Shown here: positions 46,087 to 53,825 of the stretch, one piece after another
Position numbering within the stretch: position 1 is the stretch's first letter
Layout of the letters: each line of letters begins with the position of its first letter
NCBI RefSeq assembly: GCF_002284575.1
Contig: NZ_NPKJ01000048.1
Location: 186,001 to 250,000, forward strand
DNA: 64,000 nt
Direction of reading: 5' to 3'
From: Mesorhizobium temperatum
Lineage (GTDB): Bacteria; Pseudomonadota; Alphaproteobacteria; Rhizobiales; Rhizobiaceae
Notes under the pieces: generated by a model
The model's input: the letters and a program-made list of their open reading frames with translations, nothing else
Databases searched by the model: none
What the model was told of the DNA's origin: nothing
Position numbers and translations under genes: made by a program

Positions 46087-46576
46087 GCCCGATACCTCAA
46101 AATGCACCCTTCTTGTCTTGTCTTTGGCCGGACGCTACCGGGCGATTCTGAACAATTAGAAACTTCGCTTATTCGAATTGGAGCTATCGTTGCGTCTGGT
46201 TACCGAACCCTTGGACCTTTTTCCGCAATTTGAGTGAGCGCCATTTACTTTTGGGTCGAAATTCACTTGGCTTCGACGTTTCCGGCACGCCGTCACGTTG
46301 TTGGTTACCCCACACGGTCAATGCGGCCAGGAGCAATCGACAGTTTTCAGGAACGAGTTCATCAGGCCTCTGTGAAATGCTTCGCCATCTAATCTGCGAT
46401 GGCGTCGCTACCGTGAGCGCCCGGGTCCCCGTTCCGGTGATCGGCCTCGTCAAGACCTAGCGCGCCGGCACCGGCGTCTACATCACGGCCGGTGGCAGGA
46501 CTTTCTGGCGTTTTATCTTGGCGTGCAGAGCTGTTTCGACTACACGGAACATGCAGTTGGATATCTGGGCTGACCC
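46087..46576. other. Gap upstream of the Tad operon
   Basis: This 490-base stretch should hold the promoter of the Tad operon. Overlapping open frames at 46184-46460 on both strands look unlike any family known to me and have no clear RBS. No Flp pilin ORF is present. It may be remnant DNA. Confidence 0.4.
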
Positions 46577-46900
46577 ATGGCGAAACCGATCTTGTACAGT
46601 GATGGTGACAAGTTGGAACGTACGCTTTCCGTCGCCATATTCTTAATTGTATTTACGTGTGCGATTGTCATCTTGTTTTTCAACATTGATTCTATTAGAA
46701 TGGAAATATCGTATTCAAAATTGTTTTCTGACGAGACAAGACTGACGATAGCATCGGACCCTTTTCTGGCTGTACTAGGATTCTTTTCACTATTCTCTGT
46801 TTCCGTGCTTTCGATGGTAATGATTTTGCTTTTAATTTGGCGCTGCTCTACGAAAGTTGCCCACGTCGTGTCTGAAGTATTCCGCGACGACCGTCCTTAA
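46577..46900 (+). CDS. AT-rich orphan two-helix membrane protein
   Basis: The 107-residue protein has two membrane helices (SVAIFLIVFTCAIVILFF, about 20-37, and LGFFSLFSVSVLSMVMILLLIW, about 67-88) joined by a short polar loop. Its DNA is clearly richer in A and T than its neighbours (many TTT, ATT, AAA codons), as expected for recent acquisition. No family is recognised. The RBS is weak. It stands alone between the Tad operon and the dehydrogenase gene. Confidence 0.6.
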   Translation: MAKPILYSDGDKLERTLSVAIFLIVFTCAIVILFFNIDSIRMEISYSKLFSDETRLTIASDPFLAVLGFFSLFSVSVLSMVMILLLIWRCSTKVAHVVSEVFRDDRP

Positions 46901-46997
46901 CTCGATGACCTTAGATAGAGCCGGCCTCCAAGACTTTGGATGTCGCAGCGCGATCGGCCCCAACGTTTCAGAGAATCGCGTCTGTGGCGCGCATGGA

Positions 46998-48119
46998 TCA
47001 CTGCGACGCTGCCGGCGACAGTCGCAATATTTTTCCCGCTGGCTCGTCGGTCAATGCCATGACCGCGCCGTCGGGAGCCTGCACCACGTCCCGGATACGC
47101 CTGCCGAGAGCGAGGACTTCCTCGCCGGCGACCTGCTTTCCGTCAATCCTGACACGAACGATGCCTTCCGCCGACAGTCCGCTAATCAGCAGGTCGCCCC
47201 GCCAATCGGCAAACATGTCGCCGGTGTAGAAGGTCATGCCGGAAGGCGAGATGACGGGCGTCCAGCTATGGATGGAGTCGGCAAACTCCGGCCTCGTCGA
47301 CGGATCGGGGATGCGTTTGCCCGAATAGTGGCGGCCCCAGCTGACCACGGGCCAGCCGTAATTCCTGCCTGCTTCCGGAATGTTTAGCTCATCGCCGCCG
47401 AGCGGTCCCATTTCCGCCGTCCAGAGCACGCCGGTTTCGGGATGGAGCGCAGCACTTTGCACATTGCGATGGCCGTAGGACCAGATCTCGTCGGCGCCGT
47501 CCTTGCCGACGAAAGGATTGTCGTCAGGCACAGAACCATCGGGATTGATGCGGACGATCGTCCCGAGATGATTGTTCGGGTCCTGCGCCTGCCGCATCTT
47601 GAAGCGCTCGCCGAGCGTGACGAAGAGCTTGCCGTCCGGCGCGAATACCAGGCGGGAGCCGTAGTGGTTCCGGCCGGAGACGGCCGGTTCCTGCCGGAAG
47701 ATCACTTCGAAGTTCGAGAGCGCGCTGCCGTTCTCGTCCAGGCGTCCACGGCCGACGGACGTGGCCGCGCCGCCGCCGCGTTCCTCCGAGTAGGAGAGAT
47801 AAACCGTCCGGTTGTTGGCAAAGTCCGGATCGAGCGCCACATCCAGCAGGCCGCCTTGCCCGCCGGCGAGGACGTCCGGCACACCGTCGATCGGATCGGA
47901 AACGGCCCCGTCGGTCGAGACGAGCCGCAGGCGCCCCGGACGCTCGGTGACCAGCAACACGCCGTCGGGCAGGTAGGTCGCGCCCCAGGGATGTTCGAGC
48001 CCTTCGGCAAAGGTCTCGACCGCAATGCGGCCTGTTTCGCTCTCGATGCTGCTGTCCTGCGCGAGCGAGGGCGCACCGAGGGCAAGAAGAAAAGACGAAG
48101 CAATGAATATCCGCAGCAT
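46998..48119 (-). CDS. PQQ-dependent aldose-type sugar dehydrogenase, periplasmic
   Basis: The 373-residue protein has a signal peptide (FIASSFLLALGAPSLAQ) and the six-bladed propeller of the YliI/soluble glucose dehydrogenase family: GLEHPWGATYLPDG, the GGQGGLLDVALDPDF motif with neighbours, GRNHYGSRLVFAPDGKLF and SYGHRNVQ. It oxidises sugars in the periplasm with PQQ. ATG at 48119 has GGAG 7 bases upstream; the frame extends to 48266. No PQQ synthesis gene is nearby. Confidence 0.87.
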   Translation of the reverse strand: MLRIFIASSFLLALGAPSLAQDSSIESETGRIAVETFAEGLEHPWGATYLPDGVLLVTERPGRLRLVSTDGAVSDPIDGVPDVLAGGQGGLLDVALDPDFANNRTVYLSYSEERGGGAATSVGRGRLDENGSALSNFEVIFRQEPAVSGRNHYGSRLVFAPDGKLFVTLGERFKMRQAQDPNNHLGTIVRINPDGSVPDDNPFVGKDGADEIWSYGHRNVQSAALHPETGVLWTAEMGPLGGDELNIPEAGRNYGWPVVSWGRHYSGKRIPDPSTRPEFADSIHSWTPVISPSGMTFYTGDMFADWRGDLLISGLSAEGIVRVRIDGKQVAGEEVLALGRRIRDVVQAPDGAVMALTDEPAGKILRLSPAASQ

Positions 48120-48426
48120 GATTTCTCCATCCGAACGGGGGGTATAGGGGAGGAGCCGCCGGCTCCCCGATATAATGACCGACTGCCGATGCGGTTCCAA
48201 GCTGGCGAGGCGCGCCTGGATTTTCGCCGTGACCGTGTCCTTGCCGACGGGACGAGCCCGGCGCATGTGACACCCTCAGCGCGCCTCTACAGAAAAAGAA
48301 GACAAATGAGCGCGAACTGAAAACTAATTGAGACACAACTGAAACACATCTACGCGCAGGCGACATGCACGCGAAACGCTTTGGGGCGATGGTTCACCCC
48401 AAGCCAGGAACGCAGGAGCGTCGCCG
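48120..48426. other. Gap between dehydrogenase and globin genes
   Basis: A 307-base divergent intergenic region. It should hold both promoters, but no convincing box pair, hairpin or ORF was identified. Confidence 0.4.
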
Positions 48427-48852
48427 ATGACACCCGACCAGATCAGACCTGTCCAGGACAGTTTTCGCGAGATCGTCCCGATCCGCGTGGCCGCCGCGGC
48501 GTTGTTCTATGAACGCCTGTTCGCGATCGACGCGGATCTTCGCGCGCTGTTTCCGGTCAGAGACATGACCAAGCAAGGCGCCAAGCTGATGGCGAGCTTG
48601 GGCTTCGTCGTGCACGGATTGGACCGTGCCGACACCATCCTCCCGACGGTGCGCGTGCTCGCCAGGCGTCACGTGGCCTACGGCGTCGAGGAGCGTCATT
48701 ACCCGATCGTCGGGCAAGCGCTCATCGATACGCTGGCGGCCGGCCTCGGCACGGCTTTTACGCCGCCGGTCCGCGAGGCTTGGGAGGCAGCCTACGGTTT
48801 GCTCGCAAGTGTGATGATCGCGGCTGCCCGCGAGGATCAGCTCGCGGCGTGA
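48427..48852 (+). CDS. Single-domain bacterial globin
   Basis: The 141-residue protein has the globin fold of the flavohemoglobin N-terminus: ALFYERLFAID (B/C region), LRALFP, and the proximal His in RRHVAYGV (about His82). No reductase domain follows, so it is a single-domain globin that may bind oxygen or nitric oxide. CAGGAG lies 8 bases before the ATG. A small secreted protein gene follows on the same strand. Confidence 0.85.
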   Translation: MTPDQIRPVQDSFREIVPIRVAAAALFYERLFAIDADLRALFPVRDMTKQGAKLMASLGFVVHGLDRADTILPTVRVLARRHVAYGVEERHYPIVGQALIDTLAAGLGTAFTPPVREAWEAAYGLLASVMIAAAREDQLAA

Positions 48853-48917
48853 TTTTTTGGGATGCAGCCGCAGGCGACCATCCACCCGAACGACAATTCC
48901 AAATGGAGAGAAACACC

Positions 48918-49244
48918 ATGCTCAGATACACAGCTCTTGCGGCGCTTTGCGCTGTGGCAAGTTCCGCTTCCGCCGGCGAACTCAAGGCCCGTCAGGGTGG
49001 GACCGTCGATCTCGGCAACTTTCACGGCGTCGTCTACTACACGGAGGCGGATGACGGCTACCGGGTGGTCACCACGATGGCGGCGGGCGAAGAAAGTTTG
49101 CCAGTACGCTTCGTCGCGACCCTTACCGAGGGCCAGGCGTTCGTGATCTCGGTCCCGGGCGCGTTGACAGGACCCGGCCAGGCACTCGAAATCTCGCGCG
49201 CCAAAGGCAAGCTGGTTGTCGCGGAGGTGGAGTCCACCCAGTAA
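48918..49244 (+). CDS. Small secreted protein of unknown function
   Basis: The 108-residue protein has a signal peptide (LRYTALAALCAVASSASA) and a mature domain with alternating strands (TVDLGNFHGVVYYTEADDGY, FVISVPGALTGPG, KLVVAEVEST). The ATG at 48918 has GGAGAG 7 bases upstream; an ATG at 48903 is weaker. It may be co-transcribed with the globin gene. No family is recognised with confidence. Confidence 0.72.
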   Translation: MLRYTALAALCAVASSASAGELKARQGGTVDLGNFHGVVYYTEADDGYRVVTTMAAGEESLPVRFVATLTEGQAFVISVPGALTGPGQALEISRAKGKLVVAEVESTQ

Positions 49245-49370
49245 ACGGGTTGAAAGTTGACGTTGCGACGCAACCGGATAGTCTGCGCCTGCTTCCGCGC
49301 CTTCCACAGCGCGAAGAGACAATCGGCACCGCCATTGGGATGGCTATCGTCCTAACCTCGGAGAAACGAG

Positions 49371-49904
49371 ATGCTCAAGGTGCAAAGTGCGGAAGTTCGA
49401 TTTCGACTTTTTGAGTGTGGACAATTTTTCCTGATCCTGATGGGCGCTGGTCTACTTGCGTCGGCCGCTTTTGCCGATGTCGTCGAGCCAGCGACCCTCG
49501 CCGTCGCGGATTTCGAGTTCAGGGATACTTCAGGCGAAGTCAGGGACCAGACCGCCGAACACGAAGCGCGACTGAAGGCATTTGGCGTTGCGTTGCAGGA
49601 TGGCCTTTCGGAGAAGATCAAGCTCGTCGCGTTACCCTGTCAGCCAGAACAGTGCACCATCAAGGACCCCGGCCTTGTCGCTCTCTCGAAACAGGCAAGA
49701 ACAGCCAGCGCGAAATATCTCCTGATCGGTCAGATGCACAAGATGAGCACGCTGGTCGGCTGGGTGAAGTTTGCAGTGTTGGATTTGAGCAACAACAAAC
49801 CTGTCTGCGATCGATACCTGACTTACCGGGGAGATACCGACGAAGCATGGCGACGAGCAGCAGAGTTCACGGCGCGCGACATCGAGAAGCACTGCATTCC
49901 GTAG
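49371..49904 (+). CDS. Secreted DUF3280/DUF2380-like protein
   Basis: The 177-residue protein has an N-terminal hydrophobic segment (FFLILMGAGLLASAAFA) and a mature domain with TLAVADFEFRDTSGE, a conserved cysteine pair (LPCQPEQC) and KYLLIGQMHKMSTLVGW. The pattern fits the DUF2380/DUF3280 families of periplasmic proteins, often found near quinoprotein dehydrogenase genes; here such a gene is within 2 kb. GGAGAAACGAG precedes the ATG. Confidence 0.72.
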   Translation: MLKVQSAEVRFRLFECGQFFLILMGAGLLASAAFADVVEPATLAVADFEFRDTSGEVRDQTAEHEARLKAFGVALQDGLSEKIKLVALPCQPEQCTIKDPGLVALSKQARTASAKYLLIGQMHKMSTLVGWVKFAVLDLSNNKPVCDRYLTYRGDTDEAWRRAAEFTARDIEKHCIP

Positions 49905-49994
49905 GTATCGCGGAAGTCCGGCGACCGAAATGGATAGCCGACAGCAACGCAATGCAAATAGCTTCGGTGATCAGACCGGCAGGAATGCGATGCC

Positions 49995-50026
49995 GTCGCG
50001 TGTTCTAGTCACGCAAGCGGCACCAA
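49995..50026 (+). repeat. Right candidate attachment repeat (tRNA-Thr 3'-end copy)
   Basis: This 32-base sequence matches the tRNA-Thr(CGT) 3' end (27 of 32 bases), including the acceptor half AAGCGGC and ACCA. Its T stem is GCGTG/CACGC, fully paired but different from the intact tRNA. No 5' half of a tRNA lies directly upstream. It is best explained as a displaced tRNA 3' end. Confidence 0.5.
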
Positions 50027-50135
50027 TATTTTCAGCGCGCGCCGTCGAGCATGTCGCCCCCTCTCGTGTTCAACGCCGCTTCGCGCACGCGCCTGATCCA
50101 GTCGGCGGCATCCTCCCGGCCCTTGAATTGCGGCG

Positions 50136-50966
50136 TCAGGCGGCCTTCTTCTTCGCCAGCCTCGCCTTGATGCTGGCGACGTCGGCGCGCGGCGTCGCCG
50201 CAAACAGCGTCTTGGTGTAGCTGTGCTTGGGGTCGGCAAAGACCTCGTCGCGCGAACCATATTCGACGGCCTCGCCGTAATACATGACCATCACGTCGTC
50301 GGCGATGTAGCGCACCACCGACAGGTCGTGGCTGATGAAGACATAGGTCAGCTTGAACTCGTCCTGCAGGTCGGCAAGCAGGTTGAGCACCTGCGCCTGC
50401 ACCGACAGATCGAGCGCAGAGACCGGCTCGTCGAGCACCAACAGGCTCGGATTGAGCATCAGTGCGCGGGCAATGGCGATCCGCTGGCGCTGGCCGCCCG
50501 AGAACATGTGCGGGTAACGGTTGTAGTGCTCGGGTCCGAGGCCGACCTTCTTTAGCATCTTCATGGCGAGATCGCGCCGTTCGTCGGCCGGCGTGTCGGT
50601 GTTGATGAGCAGCGGCTCGCCCAGCACGTCGCCGATCTTCTGGCGCGGATTGAGCGAACCGTAGGGGTTCTGGAAGACGATCTGCACCTTGCGGCGCATC
50701 TCCTTCGTCAGCCCATCCCTGGCGATGTCGACCTTGTTGCCGTCGATGAAGAGCTCGCCTGCTGTCGCGGGATCGATCAGGGTGATGATACGTGCGAGCG
50801 TTGACTTGCCGCAGCCGCTTTCGCCGACGATGGCCAGTGTCTTGCCCTTGTCGACGCTGAACGAGACGCCCTTGACCGCGTGCACCGTGCGCGAGGGACG
50901 AAACAGGCCGCCGCCGACATGATAGTCGCGCACGATGTTCTTGCCTTCGAGAACCGTTACGCTCAT
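50136..50966 (-). CDS. dppF: Dipeptide ABC transporter ATP-binding protein DppF
   Basis: The 276-residue ATPase has Walker A GESGCGKSTLAR, FSGGQRQRIAIA and LLVLDEPVSALDL, and the C-terminal DppF segment (HSYTKTLFAATP). It partners DppD. The ATG at 50966 overlaps the dppD stop (ATGA); the frame extends upstream only over dppD. Last gene of dppABCDF. Confidence 0.92.
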   Translation of the reverse strand: MSVTVLEGKNIVRDYHVGGGLFRPSRTVHAVKGVSFSVDKGKTLAIVGESGCGKSTLARIITLIDPATAGELFIDGNKVDIARDGLTKEMRRKVQIVFQNPYGSLNPRQKIGDVLGEPLLINTDTPADERRDLAMKMLKKVGLGPEHYNRYPHMFSGGQRQRIAIARALMLNPSLLVLDEPVSALDLSVQAQVLNLLADLQDEFKLTYVFISHDLSVVRYIADDVMVMYYGEAVEYGSRDEVFADPKHSYTKTLFAATPRADVASIKARLAKKKAA

Positions 50967-51838
50967 GGCGCGGCTCCCGTTGCCGGCCCGCTTCCCGCAG
51001 CAGACGGAGCCGGTTCGAACAGCATGTCGGAAATGGTCGGCAGCCGGTCGCCGACGGCGTTTTCCGGCAGCGCCGACAGCAGCGCGCGCGTGTAGTTGCT
51101 CTTCGGCTGCTCGAACAGCGACAGAACGTCGGCCTCCTCCATCTTGCGGCCCTTGTACTGGACGATGACGCGGTCGGCGGTCTCCGCCACGACGCCCATA
51201 TTGTGGGTGATCATGATTAGCCCCATGCCGTATTTGGCCTGCAGGCCAACCAAAAGATCGAGGATCTGCTTCTGGATGGTGACGTCGAGCGCGGTGGTCG
51301 GCTCGTCGGCGATCAGCAGCTTCGGATTGCAGGCGATGGCGATGGCAATCATGACGCGCTGGCACTGGCCGCCCGACATCTGATGCGGGAACGAGTTCAG
51401 CCGCTCTTCCGGATCGGCGATGCCGACCAGCTTCATCAGCTCGATGGCGCGGGCCCGGCGCTGGGCGCGGTCCATGCCCATATGGAAGCGCAGCACCTCC
51501 TCGATCTGGAAGCCGGCGGTGAAGCATGGATTGAGGCTGGCGATCGGCTCCTGGAAGATCATCGAGATGTCCTTGCCGACGATCTTGCGGCGCTCGGAGG
51601 GACTGAGCTCAAGCAGGTCGACGCCGTCGAAGGCCATGCGGTCGGCCTTCACTGTCGCCGTGTTCGGCAAAAGCCCCATCACCGCCAGCATCGCCACCGA
51701 TTTGCCGGAACCGGATTCGCCGACGATCGCCAGCACCTCGCGCGGCTCGATCGACAGGTCGATGCCTTGCACCGCCATGAACGGTCCGGCGGCGGTATCG
51801 AAGGACACGGTAAGGTTCTTGATTTCGAGAAGAGGCAT
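50963..51838 (-). CDS. dppD: Dipeptide ABC transporter ATP-binding protein DppD
   Basis: The 291-residue ATPase starts [13 protein letters not shown] at 51838, with Walker [13 protein letters not shown] (about residue 39), [12 protein letters not shown] and [11 protein letters not shown], plus the C-terminal peptide-transport extension ([15 protein letters not shown]). A Cys replaces the usual Arg in the signature (GGQCQR). The stop overlaps dppF. Confidence 0.92.
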   Translation of the reverse strand: MPLLEIKNLTVSFDTAAGPFMAVQGIDLSIEPREVLAIVGESGSGKSVAMLAVMGLLPNTATVKADRMAFDGVDLLELSPSERRKIVGKDISMIFQEPIASLNPCFTAGFQIEEVLRFHMGMDRAQRRARAIELMKLVGIADPEERLNSFPHQMSGGQCQRVMIAIAIACNPKLLIADEPTTALDVTIQKQILDLLVGLQAKYGMGLIMITHNMGVVAETADRVIVQYKGRKMEEADVLSLFEQPKSNYTRALLSALPENAVGDRLPTISDMLFEPAPSAAGSGPATGAAP

Positions 51839-51840
51839 GG

Positions 51841-52758
51841 TCACGACCTCTTCAGCTTGGGATCGAAGGCATCGCGCAGCCCATCGCCGATCAGGTTGAT
51901 CGCAAGCACCGTGATCAGGATGGCAAGGCCGGGGAAGGTCACCACCCATGGCGCGCGCAGGATGAACTCGCGTGCCGTGGCCAGCATCGTGCCCCATTCC
52001 GGCGTTGGCGGCTGCGCGCCGACGCCAAGGAAGCCGAGAGCCGCGGCCTCGAGAATGGCGTTGGAGAAGGACAGCGTCGCCTGCACGATCAGCGGCGCCA
52101 TGCAGTTCGGCAAGATCGTCTTCACCATCAGCCTGAGATGACTAGCACCGGCCACCTTGGCGGAGATCACATATTCGCGGTTCTTTTCGGCCATCACCGC
52201 CGCGCGTGTGAGCCGCGCGAAATGCGGCTGCAGCACCAGCGCAATCGCCAGCATGGCGTTGAACAGGCCGGGTCCGAGAATCGCCACCAGCACCAGGGCA
52301 AGGAGCAGCGACGGGAAGGCCAGAATGACGTCCATGATGCGCATGATCAGCGTATCGACCCAGCCGCGGAAATAGCCGGCGAGCACGCCTAAGATAATGC
52401 CGCTGGTCAGCGAGAAAACCACGACGACCAGTCCGATGAACAGCGAGAACCGCGCCCCGAAAATCAGCCGCGAAAGCATGTCGCGGCCGACTGCGTCGGT
52501 GCCGAGCAGGAACATCGACCTGCCGCCCTCCTGCCAGGCCGGGGGCGTCAGCAGCGCATCGCGAAACTGTTCGTCAGGCGAATGCGGCGCGACCAGCGGC
52601 GCGAAAATCGCCACCAGCACCAGCGCCGAGAACACGACCAGACCGATGACGGCGCCGGTGTTCATCGAGAAGTAATGCCAGAACTCGGTGAATGCGCGTT
52701 GCCGGCCGCCGGTCGGAATGGCAGCGGCGGTGGCTTCTGCCGTGGTTTGGTCGGTCAT
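51841..52758 (-). CDS. dppC: Dipeptide ABC transporter permease DppC
   Basis: The 305-residue protein has an N-terminal helix (AVIGLVVFSALVLVAIFAPL), the FLLGTDAVGRDMLSR motif and the C-terminal permease domain with coupling loop MAEKNREYVISAKVAG. It starts right after dppB. Confidence 0.93.
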   Translation of the reverse strand: MTDQTTAEATAAAIPTGGRQRAFTEFWHYFSMNTGAVIGLVVFSALVLVAIFAPLVAPHSPDEQFRDALLTPPAWQEGGRSMFLLGTDAVGRDMLSRLIFGARFSLFIGLVVVVFSLTSGIILGVLAGYFRGWVDTLIMRIMDVILAFPSLLLALVLVAILGPGLFNAMLAIALVLQPHFARLTRAAVMAEKNREYVISAKVAGASHLRLMVKTILPNCMAPLIVQATLSFSNAILEAAALGFLGVGAQPPTPEWGTMLATAREFILRAPWVVTFPGLAILITVLAINLIGDGLRDAFDPKLKRS

Positions 52759-52759
52759 C

Positions 52760-53767
52760 TCACTGCACCCGGATACGTGGGTTGATGACGGCGTAGAGCA
52801 CGTCGACGATCAGGTTCACCGCCATGACGATCAGTGCTATGATCAGCAAGCCGCTCTGGACGACGACATAGTCGCGCTTGGCGATCGCGTCGATCATCCA
52901 CTTGCCGATACCGGGCCAGGAAAAGATCGTTTCGGTCAGGATGGCGCCCGCCATCAGCGTGCCGACCTGGAGGCCGATGGTGGTAACGACGGGGATCAGC
53001 GCATTGCGAAAAGCGTGAAGCCCGATGACACGGCGCGGCGCCAGGCCCTTGGCGCGCGCGGTGCGGACATAGTCCTCACCCAGAACCTCCAACATCGCCG
53101 ACCGCGTCTGGCGCGCTATGACGGCAAGCGGAATCGTCGCCAGCACGATCGCCGGCAGGATCAGGTGACTGGCGGCGGACCTGAACGCGCCGCTCTTGCC
53201 GGAGATCAGGCTGTCGATCAGCATGAACCCCGTCGTCGGCCTGAAGAAATATTGAAGGCCGATGCGGCCGGAGACCGGGGTCCAGCCGAGATAGCCGGAG
53301 AAGAAGATGATGAGCAGCAGCCCCCACCAGAAGATCGGCATCGAATAGCCGGTCAGCGCCACACCCATCGTCGCCTGATCGAACCATGATCCGCGCTTGA
53401 CCGCGGCGAAGATGCCGGCGGGAATGCCGATGAGCACGGCGATGATCAGCGCGATCGTCGCCAATTCCAGCGTGGCCGGAAACAATGCCTGGAACTCACC
53501 GAGCACAGGCCGTTTGGTGGCGAGCGATATGCCGAAGTCGCCGGTCAGGACTCTGCCGATATACTCGAGATACTGGACGACATAAGGCCGGTTGTAGCCA
53601 AACCGCTCGATAAGCTCCGCGTAGCGTTCCGGGCTGACGCCGCGCTCGCCGGCCAGGGCCAGGATCGGGTCGCCCGGCAGAAGCCGGACGAAAGCGAACG
53701 CCGCCAGCGATATGCCGAACACGGTCGGGATGATCAAGGCGAGCTTGTGGAGGAGATAACGGAGCAT
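52760..53767 (-). CDS. dppB: Dipeptide ABC transporter permease DppB
   Basis: The 335-residue protein starts MLRYLLHKLALIIPTVFGI, the classic DppB N-terminus, has LLPGDPILALAG, and carries the coupling loop EDYVRTARAKGLAPR. It pairs with DppC. It is separated from dppA by 58 bases that hold a strong hairpin. Confidence 0.94.
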   Translation of the reverse strand: MLRYLLHKLALIIPTVFGISLAAFAFVRLLPGDPILALAGERGVSPERYAELIERFGYNRPYVVQYLEYIGRVLTGDFGISLATKRPVLGEFQALFPATLELATIALIIAVLIGIPAGIFAAVKRGSWFDQATMGVALTGYSMPIFWWGLLLIIFFSGYLGWTPVSGRIGLQYFFRPTTGFMLIDSLISGKSGAFRSAASHLILPAIVLATIPLAVIARQTRSAMLEVLGEDYVRTARAKGLAPRRVIGLHAFRNALIPVVTTIGLQVGTLMAGAILTETIFSWPGIGKWMIDAIAKRDYVVVQSGLLIIALIVMAVNLIVDVLYAVINPRIRVQ

Positions 53768-53780
53768 CTTACTTCATAGA

Positions 53781-53810
53781 ACGGCGGCGCCGGAAGTCCA
53801 GCGCCGCCGT
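53781..53810 (-). promoter_or_regulatory. Hairpin between dppA and dppB
   Basis: ACGGCGGCGC and GCGCCGCCGT form a perfect 10-bp GC-rich stem around a 10-base loop in the dppA-dppB spacer, with no T run. Such hairpins often protect the upstream mRNA and lower read-through, so that binding protein is made in excess over permease. Confidence 0.6.
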
Positions 53811-53825
53811 CCAATCTCTCAGGGG

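Noticed and set aside
46184..46460. Overlapping frames on both strands upstream of cpaB
   Set aside because: No RBS, no recognised motif and mutually exclusive frames; left as part of the gap.
49930..50026. A second complete tRNA gene
   Set aside because: Only the T arm and acceptor 3' half are tRNA-like; the upstream sequence does not make a 5' acceptor or a seven-base anticodon loop.
50032..50150. Minus-strand stretch reading TPQFKGREDAADWIRRV... and ending MLDGAR just after dppF
   Set aside because: It looks protein-like, but lacks any start codon other than CTG and overlaps the dppF end in another frame; it may be a remnant but evidence is too thin to list as a gene.
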